The notes beneath the pieces were generated by a model. That model was not told where the DNA came from. It made no database searches and worked only from the letters and a program-made list of their open reading frames with translations. Below are positions 35,531 to 43,798 of a stretch of 64,000 nucleotides of DNA, piece after piece. The translations under genes were made by a program, and so were the position numbers. Position 1 is the first letter of the stretch; the number at the start of each line of letters is the position of its first letter. Source of the DNA: Taishania sp965247975 (GTDB lineage Bacteria; Bacteroidota; Bacteroidia; Flavobacteriales_D; Crocinitomicaceae); contig OZ252050.1 of the NCBI GenBank assembly GCA_965247975.1, positions 806,001 to 870,000 of the forward strand, written 5' to 3'.

Positions 35531-36631
35531 ATGAAAAAATCAATTCTTCTACTAGGAATCGTAATGATGGCATTAAGCTGTAAAAAAGAAGAACCAATTC
35601 CCGATGATCCAACAGATCCAATACCAACGACTTGTAATGTCATTACGTTGGATATTAATGCAAGTATCGACGCACCAACAACTTGGACTGAGGGTAATGT
35701 TTATGTCATCAAAGGTTATTTGACAGTAAACAGTGTTCTAACCATCGAACCTGGGGTTGTTATTAAAACTGATCCGGGTAAAAATATAGAAGTTTATAGT
35801 GGAGGTAGAATAATTGCTAATGGAAATTCTTCGAAACGCATTGTTTTCACATCAGGAGCGGATGATACACATTGTGGAGACAGTAACAATGATGGCAATG
35901 CGAGCACTCCGCAAAAAGGTGATTGGATCGGAATTGATTTTAATAGCAATTCAACAGGCAATAGCTTGACTTATTGCGATATAATGTACGCTGGTGCTAA
36001 CAACGGCGGGACATATGGAGCGATTGGAATAAAAGGAAGTAGCATTGGAATAACGATTGACAATTGCACAATAGCACATACGAGATCAGGAAACAATGAG
36101 AATTCTATAGCAATCTATGGAGGCTATAATATTATTGATAATAGTACTCAAATCATAACTAACAACACGTTTTATGACAATGATTATCCAATATATGTTT
36201 CAGTGAAGTACAATTTATCTAATTCAAATAAATTTTACAATCCAAGTAACCCATCGGAAGGAAATACACGAAATGTTGTAAAATTGGACGGAACAGGTAT
36301 TTATAGCGGAACCGCTAATTGGAATATTACAGAGATTCCTTACCTTGTTACTGGTTATCTACAGGTAAACTCACCAGGATCTTTGGTTATTACGGGAGGC
36401 GTTAAAGTCAAATTTTCCGGTTCATCAATTGGTCTTCAACGCTTCAGCGAAGGAGATATCACCTATGACCCAACAGTGATTTTTACTTCTTACAAGGATG
36501 ACACAGTTGGTGGCGATTCAAATGGAGATGGAAACCTTACTGCTCCTGCAAGTGGAGATTGGTACGGTTTCCGGAATCAATGGAACAATACATTTGAAGG
36601 TGGTGCAAATATCAGATATGCCGAGAACTAA
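35531..36631 (+). CDS. Lipoprotein with right-handed beta-helix-like repeats
   Basis: A 366-residue lipoprotein: signal and lipobox in MKKSILLLGIVMMALSCKKE (Cys20), then an acidic/proline linker (IPDDPTDPIP). The body has the stacked short strands of a parallel beta-helix (VNSVLTIEPGVVIKTDPGKN; IGITIDNCTIAHTRSGNNEN). Two DSNNDGNAS/DSNGDGNL loops could bind calcium. It is probably surface-anchored. Polysaccharide binding is possible; no lyase residues can be assigned. Confidence 0.75.
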   Translation: MKKSILLLGIVMMALSCKKEEPIPDDPTDPIPTTCNVITLDINASIDAPTTWTEGNVYVIKGYLTVNSVLTIEPGVVIKTDPGKNIEVYSGGRIIANGNSSKRIVFTSGADDTHCGDSNNDGNASTPQKGDWIGIDFNSNSTGNSLTYCDIMYAGANNGGTYGAIGIKGSSIGITIDNCTIAHTRSGNNENSIAIYGGYNIIDNSTQIITNNTFYDNDYPIYVSVKYNLSNSNKFYNPSNPSEGNTRNVVKLDGTGIYSGTANWNITEIPYLVTGYLQVNSPGSLVITGGVKVKFSGSSIGLQRFSEGDITYDPTVIFTSYKDDTVGGDSNGDGNLTAPASGDWYGFRNQWNNTFEGGANIRYAEN

Positions 36632-36688
36632 TGTCATTTTTATACTAGGAAGTGCTTGAAAATTCAAATAAACTCCTCAATAAAACTT

Positions 36689-36730
36689 CACCTTGCTTCA
36701 ATAATTCAATTGTTGCAAGGTGTTTTTTTT
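36689..36730 (+). terminator. Terminator after beta-helix lipoprotein gene
   Basis: CACCTTGC (36689-36696) pairs with GCAAGGTG (36715-36722) and a run of eight T follows. It separates the lipoprotein gene from the histidine kinase gene. Confidence 0.8.
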
Positions 36731-36768
36731 CTTTCGAGAAAATCAAGGTAGTTCTTATATTTACCTGA

Positions 36769-39700
36769 ATGAAAATACTAAAGTCATTAATTAAATGTTG
36801 TTTTATGCTTTGCATATTCGTTTTTTCGAATGATTGCTTCGCACAAAATGACTTTAAATTTACGACTTTTACCACAAAGGATGGATTGAGTGATAATCAA
36901 TTAAATTCCATTTATCAGGATAAAAAGGGATTTATTTGGCTCGGAACTCCGCAAGGAATTGATCGTTATGATGGTTCAACCTATAAACATTTTTCACCTA
37001 GCCAGTTGGCCAACGGAAATGGTTCTATTGATGCGGCGACCGTTTATTTTGAAAGTAAACCTAATCACCTAATCTGTCGGATAGGTTTTTTTGAAGGATA
37101 CATTTTTCAAACCGTAGAACAAAAATTTACAAAAATTAAAAGTTTGAAAGACAAATCGTGTCAAGATATTGAAAGATTGGACGACAAAAACATCGTTGTA
37201 TCACTTGTAGATACAGCACTGATTTTAGACAATGAGTTAAACCTAAAAATAACAGTCATACCTCCTCTAGAATCAAAAAGCGCGAATGTTTATGTGTATA
37301 AATGTGATAAGGAACACTGGTTGGTGACAAGTGGGCGCGAGTTCTTTAAGTATAACATTAAGAACAAGAGTTTTACGAAAATTTTATTCGATTTCAAGCT
37401 TGAAAAAACGAATAATGTTGGATGGAAAATCTTGCACTATGACGAGCACCAGAAAGCGATTTATGCGTCAAATTATTTTCACTATTTGGTGAAATTTGAT
37501 CTGAACGGAAAGGTGATTCACGAATATACAAATGTGCCTGGAAGTGCAACTTTATGCAAACCGAATCCCGAATCAACACACATTTTGTATTTCACAGGAG
37601 AAAATGGCTTAACGACACTGAATACGAAGACCAATTCAGTGATTCATCGCAACTATGAGAAAGATGCGGCTGGTGGACTTAATGCGGGGTATATTTTTGA
37701 TTTTATTTTTGACCATCAAGGTGTTTTTTGGGCCGCGACTTTAAATGGTCTGCTTCGAAAAATTCAGTTTTCAAACGGGTTTGATTTTTGGGAAATTGAT
37801 CCGATACATAAATCTGAAATCTTCTCAATAACTGTTGGGAATGATAAAAAGGTGTATTGCACAAGCTACTATGGAAAAACCAATCAGTTTGACTCTAAAA
37901 CGGGCGTCAATAAGGTTTTATATCCAAATTCGGAAGAAATGAATTGGTTCACAATAAAGAATAATGATGAAATCATTTCTGGCGGAGCAAAGCGATTTGA
38001 CATACATGTGTTTAATACCAAAACCAAGAAAAAAAGGGTCGATAATTCGTTTAAAAAGTACTTTCCCGATGCGGACATGATTGTGCTTGCTTTCAAACAT
38101 TCAAATGGTGACTTATGGTACAGTGGAAATCAAAAAGGAGGTTTATTGCGCATCGAAAAAACGTCCGGGAAAATAACTCATTACAATAGTAACAAAGAAA
38201 ATTTTAAGGCGTCGTATTTTACTTATTGTACAGAAGATGAACAAGGTGATTTGTGGCTGGGCAGCAATAAAACGCATATTGTTACTCACTGGAAACGCGC
38301 TGAAAATCGCTTTGAAGAAATTGATTTTAACACCATTGGACAAAAGAAAAAAGTGATTACTACTGGCGTAAACTCAATGATGGCCGATAAAAAAGGGAAT
38401 GTTTGGGTGGGGTTTAATGGAAATGGCTTGCTGAAATATTCCTTACAAAAAAAATCATTTACCATTCTTTCAATGAAGGAAGGACTTACTTCCAACACGA
38501 TTAAGAGCCTCACCATGACTAGCGACCACCAGATTTGGATTGGAACTGATCGTGGATTAATGGTATTCAACACCCGAAGCAATGAGATGATCGTTTTGAA
38601 TTTGAAAAGTGGATTTATTGCCGAAAGTTTTAATCAAAATGCTACTTATTTTGATGCTGAAAGTCAAACTTTATGGGTTGGGGCAGAAAAGTACTTAATT
38701 CGTTTGTTTCCGAATAAGTTCAAAAAAAAGCCACATATAGGAAATTATCTTTTCATTGATGAGTTGCTTGTGAATAACAAAAATAGATTGATCGATGGGC
38801 GAAAAAAGTATGTATTCAAATCCAATGAAAACAATGTTCAAATTCGCTTCGGTCTTCTCGATTTGAATGCATCCAATGAATTGGAATTCAGCTATAAATT
38901 GAGAGGGTCAGAAAACAAATGGGTAGATCTGGGCAACCAAAAGCAAATTAATTTTGCCAATTTACCTGCAGGAAAGCACGAATTAACCTTGCGAGCAAAA
39001 GCCTCAGGCGATTCCTCATGGATCCAACTCTCACATCCTTTGGAATTCGAAATTAAACAAGTTTGGTTCAAACAATGGTGGTTTGTGCTTTTGGTGATAT
39101 TATTTATCGGAGCAGGAACATTCTTTTTGATTCGGTCCTTTTACAAACGTAAATTGGATCAACAAAAAGCGCTGATTGAGAAGCGAATAGCTGTGCAACA
39201 CGAACGCGATCGCATTGCTTACGACATGCACGACGATTTAGGAAGTGGTTTAACGAAAATTAGTTACCTAAGCGAATCCATTCTTAAAAAAGGTAATGAT
39301 GATGCTTCGCTGCATAAAATTCAGGATACGTCTTTAGATTTGATTAAAAATATGAGCGAAATAATCTGGGCATTGAAAGTTGAAAACGATTCGCTTAGAC
39401 AAGTACAATCCTACACAAAACGATACGCTTATGAATACTTGGAATCAAATAATTTGGAGTTAGAGACACGAATGGTTGAATCCGATTTGTTGGATGAAAT
39501 AACCGTTTCCGGAGAAAATAGACGAAGTATCTTTTTAATCGTGAAAGAAGCTTTGCACAATGTTGTGAAACATGCCAATTCTTCTAAAGTTGAAATTTCA
39601 ACCGAGCTCAATGAAAATTATCTTATCCTAATTCGTGATAATGGCATTGGTTTTTCATCGGGCAATCGAGAAAATGGAAATGGTATTTCGAGTATGAAAA

Positions 39701-39795
39701 GACGTGCCGAAAAATTAGGTGGAACAATAAAATTCTCTTTTGATCATGGAACGCACATCGAAATTTCACTTCCAGTTAAGGGAATCGAAACTTAG
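36769..39795 (+). CDS. Propeller-sensor histidine kinase (two-component, HisKA_3)
   Basis: A 1008-residue membrane sensor kinase. Order: signal peptide (to about residue 26); periplasmic two-component-regulator propeller repeats, for example GLSDNQLNSIYQDKKGFIWL; Y_Y_Y domain at about 680-760; a transmembrane helix at about 769-791; a coiled coil; the HisKA_3 phosphoacceptor region HERDRIAYDMHDDLGSG (His821); and HATPase_c with N-box EALHNVVKHAN and DNGIGF. It senses something outside the inner membrane and signals to the adjacent NarL-type regulator. The signal is unknown. Confidence 0.94.
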   Translation: MKILKSLIKCCFMLCIFVFSNDCFAQNDFKFTTFTTKDGLSDNQLNSIYQDKKGFIWLGTPQGIDRYDGSTYKHFSPSQLANGNGSIDAATVYFESKPNHLICRIGFFEGYIFQTVEQKFTKIKSLKDKSCQDIERLDDKNIVVSLVDTALILDNELNLKITVIPPLESKSANVYVYKCDKEHWLVTSGREFFKYNIKNKSFTKILFDFKLEKTNNVGWKILHYDEHQKAIYASNYFHYLVKFDLNGKVIHEYTNVPGSATLCKPNPESTHILYFTGENGLTTLNTKTNSVIHRNYEKDAAGGLNAGYIFDFIFDHQGVFWAATLNGLLRKIQFSNGFDFWEIDPIHKSEIFSITVGNDKKVYCTSYYGKTNQFDSKTGVNKVLYPNSEEMNWFTIKNNDEIISGGAKRFDIHVFNTKTKKKRVDNSFKKYFPDADMIVLAFKHSNGDLWYSGNQKGGLLRIEKTSGKITHYNSNKENFKASYFTYCTEDEQGDLWLGSNKTHIVTHWKRAENRFEEIDFNTIGQKKKVITTGVNSMMADKKGNVWVGFNGNGLLKYSLQKKSFTILSMKEGLTSNTIKSLTMTSDHQIWIGTDRGLMVFNTRSNEMIVLNLKSGFIAESFNQNATYFDAESQTLWVGAEKYLIRLFPNKFKKKPHIGNYLFIDELLVNNKNRLIDGRKKYVFKSNENNVQIRFGLLDLNASNELEFSYKLRGSENKWVDLGNQKQINFANLPAGKHELTLRAKASGDSSWIQLSHPLEFEIKQVWFKQWWFVLLVILFIGAGTFFLIRSFYKRKLDQQKALIEKRIAVQHERDRIAYDMHDDLGSGLTKISYLSESILKKGNDDASLHKIQDTSLDLIKNMSEIIWALKVENDSLRQVQSYTKRYAYEYLESNNLELETRMVESDLLDEITVSGENRRSIFLIVKEALHNVVKHANSSKVEISTELNENYLILIRDNGIGFSSGNRENGNGISSMKRRAEKLGGTIKFSFDHGTHIEISLPVKGIET

Positions 39796-39854
39796 TCAAC
39801 CTTTCGACTGATTGCACGAACTTTATTTTTAATGTTAATTTGTAAAAAAGTGAT

Positions 39855-40475
39855 ATGATAAAAGTTTGCATCGTTGAAGATATTGTTGACATTCAAGAAG
39901 GAATGCGGGATTTGTTTGCCCAAGATGAGCGTTTCGAATTGATAGGCTGCTTTAGCAATGCCGAAGATGCGATTGATGCTTTGCCAGATTTGCAACCAGA
40001 TGTTGTTATCACTGATATAAATCTTCCTAAAAAAAGCGGAATCGACTGTGTTTTTGAAATCAAACCAAATTTTCCGCTGATTCAATTTATTATGTTCACC
40101 ATTTTTGAAGATAATGACCAAGTATTTGAAGCCCTGAAAGCAGGAGCAAGTGGTTACATCTTAAAAAATACACCTCCTGAAAAAATCAAAGAAAATGTAA
40201 TTGAATTGTATGAAGGAGGGAGTCCAATGTCGCCACAAATTGCGCGAAAAGTGCTGCAAACCTTTAACCAGCCTAAAACAATCAATGTCCATGATTTGGT
40301 TACCAAACGCGAATTTGAAGTGTTAGAATTGCTCAGTAAAGGATTTTTGTACAAAGAAATTGCAGATCAATTGACCATTTCGATGAGCACTGTAAAAAGA
40401 CACTTAAATCATATTTATGAAAAGTTGCAAGTGCAAAATAGGACAGAGGCGGTGAATAAGTTGTATGGGAAGTAG
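39855..40475 (+). CDS. NarL/LuxR-type response regulator
   Basis: A 206-residue regulator. The receiver domain has the acidic pocket VEDI, the phosphoacceptor Asp54 (VITDINLP) and the conserved Lys in YILKN. The C-terminal helix-turn-helix reads LTKREFEVLELLSKG-type (VTKREFEVLELLSKGF ... EIADQLTISMSTVKRHL). It lies 60 bp downstream of the kinase gene and is its evident partner. Target genes are unknown. Confidence 0.95.
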   Translation: MIKVCIVEDIVDIQEGMRDLFAQDERFELIGCFSNAEDAIDALPDLQPDVVITDINLPKKSGIDCVFEIKPNFPLIQFIMFTIFEDNDQVFEALKAGASGYILKNTPPEKIKENVIELYEGGSPMSPQIARKVLQTFNQPKTINVHDLVTKREFEVLELLSKGFLYKEIADQLTISMSTVKRHLNHIYEKLQVQNRTEAVNKLYGK

Positions 40476-40562
40476 ATTTATTTTTTGCCGATTCATAGAA
40501 TGCTTGACAGATAGCCTTCAACAACACAACCAAACAAAGCATCTAAATGAATAAATGAAATA

Positions 40563-41063
40563 ATGGAAAACTCAACAAAAATAACCGATGCTCTTTGGAC
40601 TCAATTTGGAGCAAGTCTTGATATGCTCGAAAATGCAATCGATTTGTGCCCAGAAGAACATTGGGACACAAAATTAGATTTTTGGTATTTATCTTTCCAT
40701 TGTATTTTTTGGACGGATTATTATCTGACAACTGAACCCAATAAATTTGAGCCACCAAAGCTTTTTGACTTATCAGAATTTGATCCAACAGGTAAAAAGC
40801 CAGACAGAACTTACACAAAAACAGAAATTATTGATTATTTGGAACATTGCCGGCAAAAGGCCTATCGACTTATCGATGAATTAACTCCAAAAAGTATGAA
40901 TGACCGTTGGATAAATGAATACAAAAACTTTTCTTTACTTGAAATTCTTTTGTACAACATGAGGCATATTCAACACCACGCAGCACAATTCAATTTAATG
41001 CTAAGACAAACCATTGATGATTCACCGAATTGGGTAGGACAAGCCAAGCAACGTTTCACTTAA
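40563..41063 (+). CDS. DinB family protein
   Basis: A 166-residue helical protein of the DinB/YfiT group, different in sequence from the one at 33908. Seen: ALWTQFGASLDMLENAIDL, LSFHCIFWTDYYL with a conserved His, and MRHIQHHAAQFNLMLRQ with the C-terminal histidines. These can form the metal site of the fold. Function is unknown; it is cytoplasmic and stands apart from the response regulator by 87 bp. Confidence 0.85.
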   Translation: MENSTKITDALWTQFGASLDMLENAIDLCPEEHWDTKLDFWYLSFHCIFWTDYYLTTEPNKFEPPKLFDLSEFDPTGKKPDRTYTKTEIIDYLEHCRQKAYRLIDELTPKSMNDRWINEYKNFSLLEILLYNMRHIQHHAAQFNLMLRQTIDDSPNWVGQAKQRFT

Positions 41064-41081
41064 TCAAAGAAAATACTGATT

Positions 41082-41130
41082 CATTTACAGTGTCATTTAC
41101 AGTGTCATTTTTGATTTTTACAGTGTCATT
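41082..41130. repeat. Short direct repeats, ATTTACAGTGTC x2 plus one
   Basis: CATTTACAGTGT occurs at 41082-41093 and 41094-41105, and TTTACAGTGTCATT again at 41117-41130. The repeats fill most of the gap between convergent genes. Confidence 0.75.
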
Positions 41131-41165
41131 CTAGTCAATTCACTTAACTTGGATTGATTCATTTT

Positions 41166-42074
41166 CTAAAAATACAACCAACTTCCACCAATTTTATTAC
41201 CTGTTATCACCAACGCTGGAAACGGAATTTTTAAGTAATTCAGTTGCTTCACAATTGTTTTTAACCACGGACGTTTTATAGGCAATTTGCTAAAATCTAT
41301 GTCCAATGAAAATAAAAATTGACGCTTGGCATTAAATTCAATCGGCACTGTCGGATGGTCGGCATCAAAACCAATGAAGTAGTCTTTATCGCCAATCAAT
41401 TTCTCGTCAACACTGTATCCCACAGAAAAACAAAGCCAACTTGGAAATTTGGAATCTTTCATAAAACTTCCAGGACTTGCACTCAACCAATACGTTTGAC
41501 CATTATAGTCCTTCAAAAGGCCTTCCGCAAAATTACTACCAAGAACCGCTGGTCTGTATTGTGCATATTCCGACGGAAAAGTTGAGAATTTAAATAAAAA
41601 ACGTTGCTCTTTCCAGCCTAATTGCTGACCTAAGTAAATCGTTGAGCCAAGAAAATTTGCTCCCATATCACTCCACGAAAAACCCCAGCCTGCGCTTTGA
41701 GCATCCAACATTTCCAAGCTGAATTGATATCCCATTCCAATTCCAAATCCTAACCATGCTGATTTGTTGTTTGAGACTCCACACCATTGAAATGCATTTC
41801 CAGTTAATGCTGAAATTTTGTTTGCGGTGTAGACATGTCCAACTTTGTCCATTTGCATCCATTCGTGTGAATCGTTAAAAGAATGCAAGGAAGTTTTTGG
41901 ATAATCCGCGTACCAAACCTCCGAAAGGCCAATAATGCTTCCAGCCCAAATTACTCCAATACCCGAACTTATTCCGATTGTTCTCCCACGATGCAAGCTA
42001 TCGGCAGGCTCAAAAAATGCGCCTTGACCAAAAGAAATAAAGGGAATAAAAAGGAGAAATATTCGAAGATTCAT
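41166..42074 (-). CDS. DUF2279 family (YfiM-like) protein
   Basis: A 302-residue protein if started at the ATG at 42074, which opens directly on a signal peptide (MNLRIFLLFIPFISFGQG). The DUF2279 core is visible: DSHEWMQMDKVGHVYTANKI, then GFGIGMGYQFSLEMLDAQSAG and WSDMGANFLGSTIYLGQQ. It is probably an outer-membrane or periplasmic protein of unknown function. It converges with the DinB gene and is divergent from the LOG-family gene. Confidence 0.83.
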   Translation of the reverse strand: MNLRIFLLFIPFISFGQGAFFEPADSLHRGRTIGISSGIGVIWAGSIIGLSEVWYADYPKTSLHSFNDSHEWMQMDKVGHVYTANKISALTGNAFQWCGVSNNKSAWLGFGIGMGYQFSLEMLDAQSAGWGFSWSDMGANFLGSTIYLGQQLGWKEQRFLFKFSTFPSEYAQYRPAVLGSNFAEGLLKDYNGQTYWLSASPGSFMKDSKFPSWLCFSVGYSVDEKLIGDKDYFIGFDADHPTVPIEFNAKRQFLFSLDIDFSKLPIKRPWLKTIVKQLNYLKIPFPALVITGNKIGGSWLYF

Positions 42075-42230
42075 TGGCTCGAAATTACGCATTCCACAAA
42101 AATAAACCATAAGTTTACGGGTTTTTAAAGCTTGGTCATTTTTCTAATGCACAAAATTGAATAGTTTTGAACGAAATTTTGGAAGAAAAGGTCAAGTTAC
42201 TCAGATAAATTGGTTTGCAAAAAAGTTAAA

Positions 42231-42914
42231 ATGAATAGAATAAAAAAGGATTGGAACGATATTAAGATAAACGACAGTTGGGCGATTTTCAAAATTATGG
42301 CCGAATTTGTTGAAGGATATGACCGAATGTCTAAAATTGGACCTTGTATTTCCGTATTTGGATCGGCTCGCACAAAAGAAGAAAATAAATATTTCCAAAT
42401 TGGGGTAGAAATTTCCAAACGTTTGGCCGAGGCTGGATATGGTGTCATCACTGGTGGCGGACCAGGAATCATGGAAGCTGCAAACAAGGGCGCGCAAGAA
42501 GGAAACGGAAAATCAGTAGGATTAAACATTGATTTGCCTTTTGAACAAAATCATAATCCATACATCGACGCTGAACATAATTTGGAATTCGATTATTTCT
42601 TCGTGCGCAAAGTGATCTTTGTGAAATATGCTCAAGGATTTGTCATTTTACCTGGCGGTTTTGGAACCTTGGATGAATTGTTCGAAGCTTTAACATTGAT
42701 TCAAACTAAGAAAATTAATAAACGACCAGTTGTTTTAATTGGCATTGATTATTGGAGCGGTTTGGTAGATTGGATCAAAAAAAGAATGCTTGAAGCAGAA
42801 AACAACATTTCTGAAAAAGATCTAGACTTATTCAAATTGGTTGATACTGCCGAAGAGGCTTTTGTGTACATCGAAGATTTCTACAAAACGCACGAGTTAT
42901 CACCAAATTTTTAA
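42231..42914 (+). CDS. LOG family protein (TIGR00730, nucleotide N-ribosidase type)
   Basis: About 227 residues from the ATG at 42231 (MNRIKKDWNDIKIND). The LOG/Rossmann markers are present: SVFGSARTKEEN, GGGPGIMEAANKGAQEG and the catalytic PGGFGTLDE. The family hydrolyses nucleoside 5'-monophosphates at the N-glycosidic bond (PpnN/LOG) and was formerly called lysine decarboxylase-like. The protein is cytoplasmic. The true role in this organism is unknown. Confidence 0.9.
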   Translation: MNRIKKDWNDIKINDSWAIFKIMAEFVEGYDRMSKIGPCISVFGSARTKEENKYFQIGVEISKRLAEAGYGVITGGGPGIMEAANKGAQEGNGKSVGLNIDLPFEQNHNPYIDAEHNLEFDYFFVRKVIFVKYAQGFVILPGGFGTLDELFEALTLIQTKKINKRPVVLIGIDYWSGLVDWIKKRMLEAENNISEKDLDLFKLVDTAEEAFVYIEDFYKTHELSPNF

Positions 42915-42942
42915 TCTGGAATTGCGTTATCTACTTAATTTT

Positions 42943-42950
42943 TATCTTTG
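42943..42950 (+). promoter_or_regulatory. Promoter of PASTA-T9SS-RluA operon
   Basis: TATCTTTG matches TAnnTTTG exactly, with TTG at 42922-42924 giving an 18-bp spacer. It supports the PASTA gene start at 42969, because the upstream TTG at 42948 lies within the promoter. Confidence 0.7.
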
Positions 42951-42968
42951 TCCGTTGAATCGAGTATC

Positions 42969-43796
42969 ATGAGTTTAGGAAGTAAAATAAAAGATTTTGT
43001 CTGGAGCAAGCGGTTTTTAAAGAATTTCTTGATTCTTATCGCTGTTTACGTCATTTTAATTTTCGGAACAAAATGGTTCTTAGGCTTCTATACAAGCCAT
43101 GGAGAAAAAATTGCGGTGCCAAATTTCATTGGGAAAAACTTCAATACGGTTCCTAGTCGATTGGAAAATCTTGATTTGGAATATGAAATTTTAGATTCCA
43201 TATACGATCCTAAGAAAATTGCGGGAACCATTATTTCGCAAGATCCAATGCCAACTTCTAAAACAGATATTTTTGTAAAAGGAGGACGTACAATTCGCTT
43301 TCGTGTTACCAAAAGAACGCATTTGGTAGATATGCCGAAATGTATCGATAAATCACAACGCTTTGCGGAAAATATTCTCAAAAACCGTGGACTTAAATTT
43401 AAAGTTGAATTTAGAGCTACTTATGAAGCGCATGGTGCCGTTATCGATCAATTGTATAAAGGAAAACGGGTTCGTGAAAAAACGAAAGTACCAATTGGTG
43501 CAACAATTACGCTTGTCGTTGGACAATACATGGATGCTGAGTCAATCGTTATTCCAGATTTGTTGGGGCTTACAATATTTGAGGCAAAAGCTCGTTTATT
43601 GGAACTGGCAAACTTTAACATTATTCTGGTTTGTGATGAATGTAAAAGCTCAAGTGATTCAACAGCAGCTTTTGTGATTTCTCAATCGCCTGAATACATT
43701 GGTGGAATGGTGATGCCAGCAGGTTCAACGGTGACGCTCTTTGGAAGTTTAACGCCACCTGAAAATTTAATTATTCCAGAAGACGAGAATCCTTGA
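42969..43796 (+). CDS. Membrane-anchored PASTA domain protein
   Basis: About 275 residues from the ATG at 42969. A short cytoplasmic N-terminus and one transmembrane helix (FLILIAVYVILIFGTKWFL) lead into three PASTA domains (for example VPNFIGKNFNTVPSRLENL, IPDLLGLTIFEAKARLLEL). There is no kinase domain; in other bacteria PASTA domains bind peptidoglycan fragments or beta-lactams on Ser/Thr kinases and PBPs. It is the first gene of a compact operon, with 2 bp to the T9SS cargo gene. Confidence 0.9.
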   Translation: MSLGSKIKDFVWSKRFLKNFLILIAVYVILIFGTKWFLGFYTSHGEKIAVPNFIGKNFNTVPSRLENLDLEYEILDSIYDPKKIAGTIISQDPMPTSKTDIFVKGGRTIRFRVTKRTHLVDMPKCIDKSQRFAENILKNRGLKFKVEFRATYEAHGAVIDQLYKGKRVREKTKVPIGATITLVVGQYMDAESIVIPDLLGLTIFEAKARLLELANFNIILVCDECKSSSDSTAAFVISQSPEYIGGMVMPAGSTVTLFGSLTPPENLIIPEDENP

Positions 43797-43798
43797 TT

